Translations under genes and position numbers: made by a program
DNA from: Warburgia ugandensis
Taxonomy: Eukaryota > Streptophyta > Magnoliopsida > Canellales > Canellaceae
Direction of reading: 5' to 3'
DNA: 64,000 nt
NCBI GenBank assembly: GCA_035236585.1
Contig: CP141128.1
Coordinates: 32,656,684 to 32,720,683 of the forward strand
The notes under the pieces: generated by a model
Databases searched by the model: none
Seen by the model: only the letters and a program-made list of their open reading frames with translations
Told to the model about the DNA's origin: nothing
Shown: in pieces, positions 12,467 through 23,264 of the stretch
How the letters are laid out: each line of letters starts with the position of its first letter
Numbering within the stretch: position 1 is the stretch's first letter

Positions 12467-12559
12467 CCTATTTCTCTATTCACTCACTATTTCTCATCTT
12501 CAACTTGGATTGTCATAATCATACTGGACATAAGGGGCTGCAAGTGACTGGATGAACCT

Positions 12560-12571
12560 GCTCTGATACCA
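12560..12571 (-). other. Primer-binding site (tRNA-iMet type) of LARD-1
   Basis: Minus strand reads TGGTATCAGAGC, the complement of the 3' end of plant initiator tRNA-Met, two bases from the 5' LTR. It primes minus-strand DNA synthesis and fixes the element sense. Confidence 0.92.
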
Positions 12572-12955
12572 ACTTTGGAGACCTAGGTTTTTGAAATACA
12601 TTTTTGTTAATCCTTTTTAAATGGTGGTTGATCAATTTTGCAAACATTTTGAAAACTTTAGCAGCAAATTTTATTTTTCTTTGAAATTCTTTTCAAAAAA
12701 CCCAAATGACACATTTCACTCACATATACATACATAATTTTGTGTACAACTTATGTTTCTAAAGAAACTCATTTTATTAAAATTGTAGGATCGATCTAGT
12801 GGTTCACATACACAACCCCCTTATTATATCTTATGCCCAAAATACACAAATCAAAATACAATCCAATCCTTTCACAAATGTACATAGTCTTGATCAATAG
12901 TATGGTCTTCGTCTTCCCATGTCGTATCCCTCCATTCGTTTCTTTCTGTATCTTA

Positions 12956-12987
12956 GATATTGTAAACATTCAAACATTTACAATATC
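12956..12987 (-). other. LTR stem-loop, LARD-1 5' LTR
   Basis: Perfect 11-bp stem GATATTGTAAA and TTTACAATATC around a 10-base loop, followed on the plus strand by TCAGCAAGC (element sense GCTTGCTGA before the stem). It lies about 410 bp from the LTR 3' end. Confidence 0.75.
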
Positions 12988-15900
12988 TCAGCAAGCTATG
13001 CTTGGTAGGAGATTCAAGAACATATGGAATTGTATAATTCACAAGTACAATGGTCATAATCATCATATTCCATATTAATCACATACCTCAATTTCCATGA
13101 ACCATACCATATATGATCATTCAATCATAAATTTATCATGTAACATCCACTATGATAATTCCCAACCACTCACCACTATATCGTATGTATATATATAGAT
13201 ACGGTCCAAAACTGTGAAAAATAGTCGATATCTCAAACATCAATAACCATACGTAGATATACTAAGTTGATAAATCTTCCAGACTTTTGCTGGGAAAATA
13301 CTCCCTCATTAGGGCAGTATTGGTAGCTCACTATGCCATGCATCATATGCAAAATACTCAAGGACTACCATGCTGCAATCTGATCCGTACTAGTGCGCTC
13401 GGATAACTACCCTGTTCACCACTAATACCATGATGGAAAATATTGTGTCACTGCCAATATGGGGAGACAGGACTTTCATAGTGGGGCCTTCCCATAATTG
13501 CCCCACCCGACTTTTAGCCTCTCTTTGGGCAAGGTATCATAACATCATCAAATTTTGGGAAGCGTGTGGCCAATCCCTCATAACTTCCCTAGCATAGCAT
13601 CCTTAGGCTTTGGCTTTTTTGAAACAAAACCACAAGCCTCCATGCTTGTATCTAATATACTTCTTATACATCTCAGACGATATGTCTATTTATATAATCG
13701 TTCTCGTATTCAATATCCTCATACTAAGGATATGATTTTATTTCTAGATTTAGGGATCCTCATTTTCAATGAATGATACCCATATTCTTATAAGTTTAGG
13801 GATAAATCATTTATTGTAAATGATCCCCATTTCATTTAATTCGGTATTCATATACCAAATATTATTAAGTGTAAGGATACTCATTTGATACCAATGATAT
13901 CCATTATTATTATGTCTTTATCTAAGTTTAGGAGTAATCATAAATGATACCCAAGTATTTATTATGTATTCCATCTAATTTCAACAGTTATTTCTATCGC
14001 ATATGCATGAATTATGATTCAAATGTAGCTAAACATATTATCATCCTTAAGCACTATAATGTCTATGAATAACAACAATTCCATAGACCATAGGTATAGT
14101 ATTCTTAAAGTTCCACCTACCTTCATGTAGTGATCCATCCCTTCAGATCCTCCATGATTGACGTATGTAATCTGTAACTAGATATATACTATCATTATTT
14201 GTACAATTTTGGATAATCTCCTAATTTGGGCTAAGGAAATGATATTCTTTATATTATCCTACTAACTATATCCCTTGCTATCTTTAAGTCCATGTCATTC
14301 ATTCCATGTAAATGTCCTTCAACTCTATTTTTCATTTAATTACATTTTCAATGTAATTTTCATAACATAAGCATTAAAGCATAAATAAATAAATAAACCT
14401 ACAATTAAATTTACTAAGCAATAAAAGACAATCATAATAACATTCAATAATTCAAATGAAATTTTAACTTGCCATAACTATTCATCATGATCCAATGCTC
14501 ATAGTTGATCTCTATTCATTTTTCATCCCTTTTAGGCTTTAGATCTTGATCTTTCATTTTCCTTTAGATCTAATACATCTTTTTAATGTGATTTCATCAT
14601 TAGATCATTGATGCATCTCATCAAATGATCTGATCCTTCTTGATCCAATCGATCAAGAAGATCTCAAGTCATGTTATCCAATTTAAGGGCATAGATCTTA
14701 ATCTATCCCAAATCATCATCATCAAGTCCATCAATCCTTATGATATTAACTTTATATCATCATCCAAATACATCCACACAATCCAATCATCCTTAATCAA
14801 GGAGATTACCATTCATTTTCATGGATTTTATTACTTTTAAGGCTAGATCTCTTAATTAAACATAGATTAGTCACTTCTAACCATTAATTCCATGTTTCAA
14901 AATTGCAAGATCATTAGTGGATCAGAATTATAGAGTTTGATCATTCCAAATTTCACTAATCATAGGAATTAGTAATACTTTTCTTTATTAACAGAATTTT
15001 ACATGCATCAAAACATAAATTTTCTAAGTTCAGTAGGTTCTACTCATCAAGGGGAATCCAACACAACTTTCTAATCTCAATTTGGAGTTAAATTGAGATC
15101 AGAATTGGGATTTTAAGGTTTCAGCCCGTTTTAAAGGCTGAAATTTGATCTTACTGTTTTTGTTTATTTACTTGAACTAGAAACCTAGAAATTTTACTAT
15201 GATCATGGTCCATAAGGTTTTAGGACCTCCTGAACCCATCCATATGTTCATATCTCTATTTTGAGATCATCTTGATCACAATCTAATATTGTTGGAATGG
15301 ATTTTAGTAATTTTCACAAATAAATTCAATTAAAAACATAAATATTATGAGTTTAGTAACTTATACAAGTGACAAAGAATCTATAGAAACTTTCGGATCT
15401 AAAATTAGAGTTAAATTGTGTCTTAATTTAAGAAATAAGCTCTCAGTTCAAAGTTGGACAGCTGAAATCAACTTCACAAAACATGCCAAAGTGGGAGGGC
15501 AGCCAAAGTTGCGTCACCTATGATTACTTGTCATCGGGGAAGAGGTGACCAATGATAGGTGATATGGTCTAGATCTAGACCGTCGGATCGCCCATCATCC
15601 AATCTCCTCTATCTATCATGATCAAAGACCCAGATTTCATCTCTTGGGGTTTTTGGGACCCAAGCATCCATCCAAACACTTAGAATTTCAATCTAAGCCA
15701 TCCATGGTAGGGATCTCTACCCTGTTGTTGGATCCGTTGTTCCCGATGGATCAATGACCGAGGAGATCACCTAGAGGTCAGAGATCACCCAGGGGATGCT
15801 GAAATTGAAAGGGGAGTGAAGGTTCCACCTACTTATGCCAGTCTAGTGAAGAGAAGATCATCGAAGAAGAAGAAATCATGTTGAAGATGGAGAAGAAACC

Positions 15901-16470
15901 CAAAAATAAACCCTAGATGCGAATAATGCATATAGTCCTTGATTTCTTTGGTTCCGTTGCCGGAGAAGGTCTGGGACTATCGGGCTTTTGAAGATCACCA
16001 ATGTGCTGAAGGCATTCAATGGTGCAAGATCACTGTTTAAGGGCCAAATTGGTTGGAATAGTTTGAAAACTCCACTAGAGGTGGTAACCAGTATCGGAGT
16101 TGTTCTTCATTTTGAATTTCCCAAAGATCCAAGAGGTGGATCATCATAAAACCAAAGGACTTTTGTAGATCACCCCTATCCGCCCAGATCCAATGGTGGA
16201 GATTTTATTTTAATGGGTAGAAATCCATGGCTAATTGGATTAGGGTTTCCTAGGTGAAAACCCTAGTTCATCGGGGATGACGTGTCCCTAGACGCTCCCA
16301 ATGTAGACATGGGGTTGTCTGCTAAGGTGCGTTTGGGGACACGACCATAGAGAATAAGAGAGAAAGAAAGGGGAATTGGGGGTAATAGGGGAGGATTCTA
16401 GAGCTATGATTGTGTGGCATTCTAGGGGACCTAGTGAAGAACATTAGGAGAATTTTTGGAAATTTTATGA

Positions 16471-16483
16471 GCTATTTATAGAG
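16471..16483 (-). promoter_or_regulatory. TATA box of LARD-1 5' LTR
   Basis: Minus strand CTCTATAAATAGC, about 570 bp from the LTR start. This is the copy that would drive a genomic RNA of LARD-1. Confidence 0.8.
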
Positions 16484-17055
16484 ATTTTGAATTTTCCATG
16501 ATTACTTGTAATTATCATGTTTGATTTCTTATTATTATTAAATTGTCTTCAGATTCCCACTACCACCTCCTTCTCCACTAGCAACTGGTAGTGGTTTGAC
16601 TCATGAAGACATGTTTTTTGGCTGTTGGATCCCTTTGTGGGCCCCATAGAGGTGTGAAAGACCATTTTGCCCATTTATGGAGAAAATTTTGTTTTATTCT
16701 CTCAGACTTGGAATTAAGCTTACTTAGTGGCGTTGGATTCGTATTTTTTAGTACATTCCAAATTTTGATGTCTGAGGTCTTGGTTATTAGTAAAATTATC
16801 ATTTTACCCTTTTATTCTTAAAAATAGAAAAAAAAATAAGGATTTTTCATCCGAACTTAGAATTTGACGTACTTACAGCTATTCTAATTGGTTTTCCAAG
16901 TACATTACAAATATCCAAGTTTTAAGTCTTAATTTTATTTTTATAAAAAATGAATTTTCCTAGAACTCAAAGTACCAGTTCCACTTTTAAAATTTTATCT
17001 TTTAAATTTTTAATAATTCAATTATGTTCATAAAAATTGGGGTTGTTACAAAACA

Positions 17056-17980
17056 TGGTTTCCTCTATTGCGGAGGAAATTATTGAGAAGTTGGAGGTTG
17101 TTAAGGAACTAGGACTTTAGGGAAAGGTTGGATGGGGGGCATTCTAGGTTGTCCTCCTTAATGATCATTCTAAGACCATAAAAAATTGGGATGCTTAGGC
17201 CATCTAGGATTATAGGCATCAAAATACAGATTATTGATAGGATTTCTAAATGCATTCAATGCATTTGTTTACTCTGAGAATATCAAGGGAACGTGGAGCT
17301 AGATGTACAGGAAGTAGTAGGATGTGCTAGACTAGCGCAAATGGAACAAACTACATGTTGAGGTTTCATAGATGATCCAGTAGCCAACATGAAGGCTTCC
17401 AATATTTGTATTAGTATATATATTTTATCCACTTTGTGTGCCAACATGTCCATCTTTGTATACAAGTCTAGATGTGCCTATCTCATGCAGTTTGATAAGC
17501 ATCTGGCATCTCATCAAGTGAATGTTTCTCTATGCTTATCTTGTTTATACACCATTTGAAAGGCGCTCACTCATAGCATTCATAAACTCATTCATAGCAT
17601 TCAACCAAATCGCCTCATAGATCCCTAGTTGGCACAATGAAGGAAGTTTGGTCACTATCTAGCTTAATTCAAATAAATCATCTACTCTAAGCTCGATAAA
17701 TGTAAATAGGATTGGTGTAGAGAAAAAAGGAAGGTGGCCCTTCTTCCTCCATCATATAAAAGGGTGTGGTACTATATGAGACTCTTATTGTAGAGCAAGT
17801 CTAGGCTTGTTTTCACTCATTAAAGATTTTATCTATAAAAGAATGTCAATAGAGGATACTAAATAGCTCTCACTCACATCATCTAAGAGAAGGCCAAGTT
17901 GTCTTTGTTTCCAGATGTTTTAGTAAGGTAGGGTGGTTCGATTGAAACCATATTAATAGGCTGAGAATTGTTCTCCATCG
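17056..17980 (-). pseudogene. Athila-like gag C-terminal half, array copy 4
   Basis: Minus-strand gag from the array junction (about 17980) to the LARD-1 target. The codons just after the junction give MENNSQPINMV, in frame with the truncated RT before it, so RT and gag are fused in one open stretch (17883-18128). The zinc knuckle at 17307-17348 is intact: CSICASLAHPTTSC fits C-x2-C-x4-H-x4-C, an RNA-binding motif of nucleocapsid. After it the N/P/W-rich tail typical of this gag lineage is partly readable. Stops elsewhere make the gene non-functional. Confidence 0.78.
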
Positions 17981-19690
17981 AAAGCTTCAACACCTCAGTA
18001 TCTACTAGTGCTTGAAAGTTTAGGTTCAGTTGCACATACAACTCCCATAAATGTTGTATATTCTCCTCAAGAAGATTGTGATGCATATAGCTAGTGGTGC
18101 TTATACCCTTTATATCTACTATTGTCAATCTGAGAACTTTCTTATGTTCATTAGGAAAATCAAGTAGCTTACTTTCCTAATCTTTAGCAAGGTCTGAAGC
18201 AATGATTGTATGCAAGGTACATGAGGATTTGAAACTTTCACATTTTAAACTTTAAGGTCTAAGGTTGGTGGTTTTTCAATAGATGGAACATATATAATCG
18301 TAGAAAATTGAAGAGGTTTTACTTGTGTTTTCCATTATGATATCCATTAAAGGTGCACTATCAAGTAATGCATTGACTTCATTAATGGAATTGTCTATGT
18401 TAAAATCTAAGCTCAAATAAGATAAACAAGCCTCAAGTGAATCAATGCTATAAGATGGTAGGAATATGTCATCAACTATGCTCTTTATCATATTAACCTC
18501 AAATGAATTATAGGAGTTTAAAGGGTTGTTATTCTACAATAAAAACATTTAGCTTGATTTTCATATTACCGAAAGACAATTTCATGACAACATTCTTACA
18601 CTTCATTGTTGCATTAGATGTGGCCAAGAAAGGTTGTCTCAAAGTGATAGGAAGCTAACTAATAGGGCTTGACACAGGTTGGGTATCTAACACAATGCGG
18701 TCCGCTAGAAAGAAAAACTTATCAATTTGTAGCAATACATCCTTAACTACACCATGAAATTTTTTAAATAATCTATCTACCAATTATAGTGTGATAGTAG
18801 TCAGTTTTAACTTGCTTAACCTTAGTTGCATATAAATAGCATATCGTAGTACGTATACACTTGCCCCTAAATGTTGAAGTGCTCTCTCAATTGTGTGATC
18901 TCTGGTGACACAAGATATAGTGGGACACCTTGGATCCCTAAACATAGGTGGGGTATTGTGTTGAATGATTGAGCTCATTTACGTGGAGAGGAATGTTTCC
19001 TTATGCATATTAAGCTTATGCTTCTATGTAAAGAGATTTTCTAAACATTTGGCATGGGAAGGAATTTGTTTAATAACATTTAGTAATGGAATGTTGATGT
19101 GTACTTGTTAAAATGTATCCATTATCTCATTAAAGTTTGTTCCTTTCTTTGCTAAGTTCAAATATTTAGGGTATGGAGCTTTGGGCATATAAAATGCCTC
19201 AAGAACAAGTTTAGCAGAAGTTTACTTCTGACACTTCTAGTTACCTTTTGTATGGTCGTATTACTCTCATTCTCTTCACATTTTTCTATTACCTAAGTAA
19301 TACCCACTTTATTATCAATTTGTTTACTAGTCTTGTGGGTAGTAGTGTATTTGGCTTATTCATGATATTTTGGCTAACTAGAGGTTGTTCCAATCCCAAA
19401 CTACCCTTAGAATTAGGTACAGGCTCACTAGAAAATTTGCCTTTCTTCCTTTGACCAAATGTAGTAGACAATTGACCCATTTTGAATTTCTAATTTTCCA
19501 ACAGCCTGCAAATTAGCATGCAAAGTATGTTTGTATCATTCTAAAATTGGAGAGGACATTGCATGAATTATTTTAGGGTCACTAGTAAATGTAGTTTCCT
19601 CTGTAGCTTGGGACTGAGCATGTAAATGTTTTTATTATATCATTTTAAAATTGGAGAGAACTTTGCATAAATAAATTTAGGGTCTCCTCT
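17981..19690 (-). pseudogene. Athila-like protease and RT N-terminus, array copy 3
   Basis: Protease core at 18784-18978 reads LQHLGASVYVLRY; the catalytic Asp is His (codon 18871-18873), as in the other copies. After the protease comes a spacer containing SLEACLSYLSLD (about 18276-18491), matching the D-P-L-E-x-C/A-L block that follows protease in this lineage. The RT start is at about 17985-18128 with IVDIKGIS and a LLEEN motif. It ends at EVLKL, before any catalytic RT motif. Confidence 0.78.
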
Positions 19691-20622
19691 AAAGATGGTT
19701 TCTTCTGTTACGAAGGAAACTATTGAGAAGGTGGAGGTTGCTAAGGAACTAGGACTTTAGGGAAAGGTAGAGTGCAGGGCATCCCAAGTGGTGCTCTTTA
19801 ATGAAGATTCTGAGACCATGAAAAATTGGGATGGTTAGCCCATCTAGGATTATAGGTGTCAGAATACAGATTATTGTTAGGATTTCTAAATGTATTCAAT
19901 GCATTTGCTTGCTCTAAGAAATATCAAAGAAACATGGAGCTAGATGTACAAGAAGGAGTAGGATGTGTTAGACTAGAGCAAATGGAACAAACTACATGCT
20001 GAGGTTTCATAGATTATCCACTAGCCAACATGAAGGCTTCTAATTTATGCATTAGACTATATATTTTATACACTTTGTGTGCTAACATGTATATCTTTGC
20101 ATACAGGTTTGGATGGTCCCTATCTCATGGAATTTGGTAAGCATCTAACATCTTAGCAAGAGAACATTTCTCTATGCTTATCTGGTTTATATGTCATTTG
20201 AAAGCCACTCACTCATAGCATTCATAGACTCATTCACAGCATTCAACAAGCTCACTCCATAAACCCTAGTTGGCATAGAGAAGGAAGTTTGGTTGCTTTC
20301 TCACTTGATTCAAATAAATCATCTACTCTATGCCCCACAATTGCAAATAACGATTGGTGCAGAAAAAAAAATGAGGTGGTCCCTCTTCTTCTCATCGTAT
20401 CAAATGGGTGCAATGTTGTATGAGGATTGTACTGCACAACAAGTTCAGTCTTCTTTGCACTCACTTATGATTCTATCTACAAAAGAAGGTCAACAAAGGA
20501 TACTAAATAGCCCTCACTCACATCATCTAAGAGAATGTGAGGTTGTCGTTCTTTCTAGCCATTTTAATAAGGTAAGGTCGTTCACTTGAAACCCTATTAA
20601 GAGGTTGTGAATTTCTCTCAAT
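19691..20622 (-). pseudogene. Athila-like gag C-terminal half, array copy 3
   Basis: Same extent as copy 4, from the RT-gag junction at about 20622 to the unit edge. The zinc knuckle (19948-19989) keeps all four metal ligands in the CCHC order with T and P substitutions between them. The segment at 19691-19700 preserves the empty LARD-1 target, which establishes where LARD-1 cut copy 4. Confidence 0.75.
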
Positions 20623-22337
20623 CTAAAGTTTCAACACCTCAATACTTACTACTACTTGAAATTTAGGTTTAAGTTGGATTTGTATCCCCTAAAAGGTTGT
20701 ATGTGCTCCTCAAGATGAACATGACACATATAGATGGTGAGGCATATACCCTTTATATCCACTATTGTCAATCTTAGAGCTTTCTTATGTTGATTAGGAA
20801 CATTAACTAGCTTACTTACCTATTCTTTATCAAGGTATAAAGTAATGATTGTAGGCAAGGTACCTGAGGAGCTGAAACTTTCACATTTTAAACTTTCAAG
20901 TAAAGATTTTAGGTCAAAGGTTAGTGGTTTTTCAATAGATGGAACATGTATAGTTGTAGAAAGCTGAGGTTATACTCGTGTTTCCATTTTGAAGTATCCA
21001 TTAAAGGTGTATAATCAAGTAATGCATTGACTTTATTAATGGAATTTTCCATTCCAAAAATCTAAGCCAATATAAGATAGACAAGCCTCAAGTGGATCAG
21101 TGCTAGAGGATGGTAGGAATATGTCATGAACTTGACTCTCTATCATGTTAACCAAAAATGAATTATCAAAAAATAAAGGGCTATTATCCTATATTAAAAA
21201 CATTTATCTTTGATTTTGATATTACCTATAGACAACTTGATGACAACATTCCTACAGTACACTATTGCATTAGATGTGCTAGAGAAAGGTTGTCTCAAAA
21301 TGGAAGGAATCTAAACAATAGGGCTTGACATAGGTTGGGTATCTACCACATTGAAGTCGAATACAAAGAAAAACTTATTAATTTGTGGCAATACATCTTC
21401 AACAGCATCATAAGAAATTTTGACTAATCTATCTACCAATTATAGTGTGATAGTAGCCAGTTTTATCTTAGCTAACTCTAGTTACACATAAACATCATAT
21501 GGTAATAGGTTTACACTTGCCCCTAAATGTAGAAGTGCCTTATCAATTGTGTGATCTCTAATGACACAAGATATAGTGGGACACCATGGATTTCTAAAAT
21601 TAGGTTGTGTATTGTGTTGAATGATTGAGCTTACTTGCTTGGCAAGGATGCTTTCTTGTACATATTAAGACTATGCTTCTATGTAAAAAGATTTTTTTTT
21701 TAAACTTGGCATAAGAAGGAATTTGTTTAATAGCATTTAGTAACAGAATATTGATGTTACTTGTTAATACATCAATTATCTCATTAATGTTTATTCCCTG
21801 CTTGCCAAATTTCAAACATTGAGGGTATGGAGCTTTGGGCATATAAGATGACACAGGAATAAGTCTAGAAGAAGTGGACTTCTGGCACTTATCGTTACCT
21901 TCTTGACGGTTGTATAACTCTCATATCTCCTCACATTTTTCAATTTCCTTAGTCATACCCACTTTATTATCAATTTGTGTACTAGTTTGTATGTAGTAGT
22001 GGATTTGGCTTTGATATTTTGGTTCACTAGAGTTTATGCTAATCCTAAAGTACCTCTCTAAGTCACATACATGCTAACTAGGAAATTTACCTTTCTTCCT
22101 TTTAGTAAATGTAGTAGACAATTGACCCATTTGAATTTCTAATTTTGCAATAGTTTGGGAATTAGCACGCAAGGTATGTTATTGTCATGCTAAATTGGAG
22201 AGAACATTGCATGAATAAATTCAAGGTCTCCTCTAAATATAATTTCCTCTGTAGCTTAAGATTTAGCATGCTATTTTTTTTAAAATCATTTTGAAATTGA
22301 AGAGAACTTTGCATGCATAAATTTAGGGTCTCCTCCA
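20623..22337 (-). pseudogene. Athila-like protease and RT N-terminus, array copy 2
   Basis: Third protease copy; the active-site region translates as LLHLGASVNLLPY with His at the catalytic position (codon 21527-21529). Flanking sequence is otherwise close to the ancestral pattern. The RT start lies at about 20640-20770 and is more decayed than in copy 3. No integrase or RNase H follows in any copy. Confidence 0.75.
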
Positions 22338-22980
22338 ATGGTGGTATCCTTTGTTGTGCAAGAAACTATTGAGAAGGTGGAGGTTGCCAAGGAATTGGGA
22401 CCTTAGGGAAAGGTTGAGTGGGGGAAAATCCTAGGTGGTCCTCCTTAATGAAGACCCTGAGACCATGAAAAATTGGGATGCTTAGCCCATCTTGGATAAT
22501 AGGTATCAGAATATGGATTATTGTTTGCATTCCTAAATGTATGCATGGATTTGCTTGCCCTGAAATATCAAGGGAATGTGGAGCTAAATGTACAAGATGT
22601 AGTAGGATGTGCTAGATTGGAACAAATGGAAGAAACCACATGTTGAGGTTTCACAAATGATCCACTTACCAACTTGAATGCTTCTAATTTGTGTGTGAGA
22701 CTATATATTTTATCCACTTTGTGTGCTAACATGTCTATCTTTGCATGCAAGTTTGGAGTGGTCCCTGTCTCATGTAGTTTGGTAAGCATCCAGTATCTCA
22801 ATAAGTGAACATTTCTCTAAGCTTATCTTTTTTATACATCATTTGAATGCCACTCACATGTAGCATTTATAGACTTATTCATAGCATTCAACCAACTCAC
22901 TCTGTAGACTCCCAGTTGTCATAGTGAAGGAAGTTCAGTCACTTTCTCATTTGATTCAAATAGATCATCTACTTTGGTTG
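22338..22980 (-). pseudogene. Athila-like gag fragment, array copy 2 (5' part deleted)
   Basis: Matches the downstream two thirds of the gag block in copies 3 and 4. In the zinc knuckle (about 22590-22640, minus) the first Cys is Ser, giving SSICSNLAHPTTSC. At about 22975 the sequence jumps directly to a remnant of the protease-downstream region. Confidence 0.72.
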
Positions 22981-23264
22981 GGTATCTAAGATAATGAGTA
23001 GTAATGGATTTGGCTTGATCATGACATTTTGGCTCACTAGATGTTGTTCAAATCCCAAACTACCCCTTAGTGTTAAGTATAGGCTATCTAGGAAATTTAC
23101 CATTTTTCCATTTACTAAATGTAGTAGACAATTGACCCATTTGCATGAATAAATTTAGGGTCTCCTCTAAACATATTTTCCTTTGTAGCTTGGGATTTAG
23201 CATGCCAGTTTTTTTAGATTTTGAAATTGGAGAAAACATTGCATGAATAAATTTAGGGTCCCCT
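22981..23264 (-). pseudogene. Residual inter-gag segment of array copy 1 (protease and RT deleted)
   Basis: Contains a short piece that matches the sequence beside protease (near 21333 in copy 2) joined to the stretch preceding protease (near 22000). The intervening protease core, RT start and mid-gag are missing, about 1.7 kb relative to copies 2-4. Explains why this unit is only about 0.93 kb. Confidence 0.65.

Larger units (their letters stand above)
9043..12573 (-). other. LARD-1 internal region without recognisable gag-pol
   Basis: AT-rich, full of stops on both strands. It aligns over its length with 55486-58699 of LARD-2. A short stretch next to the polypurine tract (about 9060-9160, minus) could be the worn C-terminal tail of a chromovirus polyprotein (W-Q-G-Y, then a Lys-Gly-Gly end), but this is tentative. 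Small open frames on the plus strand around 9078-10058 lie antisense to the element and have no domain. The region probably acts as a non-coding RNA template. Confidence 0.75.
2466..17050 (-). mobile_element. LARD-1: full-length non-autonomous LTR retrotransposon with very large LTRs
   Basis: A 14.6-kb insertion bounded by TGT and ACA and by a 5-bp target duplication. Element sense is the minus strand: the 5' LTR is 12574-17050, followed by an iMet-type primer site (12560-12571), an internal region of 3.5 kb, a polypurine tract (9043-9056) and the 3' LTR (2466-9042, enlarged by a nested solo LTR). No gag, protease, RT or integrase can be read in the internal region. LTRs of about 4.5 kb and an internal domain of about 3.5 kb match the layout described for plant LARDs. 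The LTR start and polypurine tract resemble Del/Tekay chromoviruses, so that group is the probable source of mobilising proteins (inference). The LTRs differ little: about 3 mismatches in roughly 195 bp compared by eye at 3000 and 13108. Confidence 0.88.
12574..17050 (-). repeat. LARD-1 5' LTR
   Basis: 4,477 bp, uninterrupted. The right end TTGTTACA is intact; the left end reads TTTGGAGACC in place of TGTGGTGACC, so the terminal TGT is lost. It carries the TATA box at 16471, the stem-loop at 12956 and the segment deleted from the partner LTR. It preserves the empty sites of both solo LTR insertions (near 14130 and 14785). Confidence 0.9.

Noticed and set aside
12560..12571. tRNA-like sequence
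   Set aside because: It is only the 12-base complement of a tRNA 3' end, a primer-binding site and not a gene.
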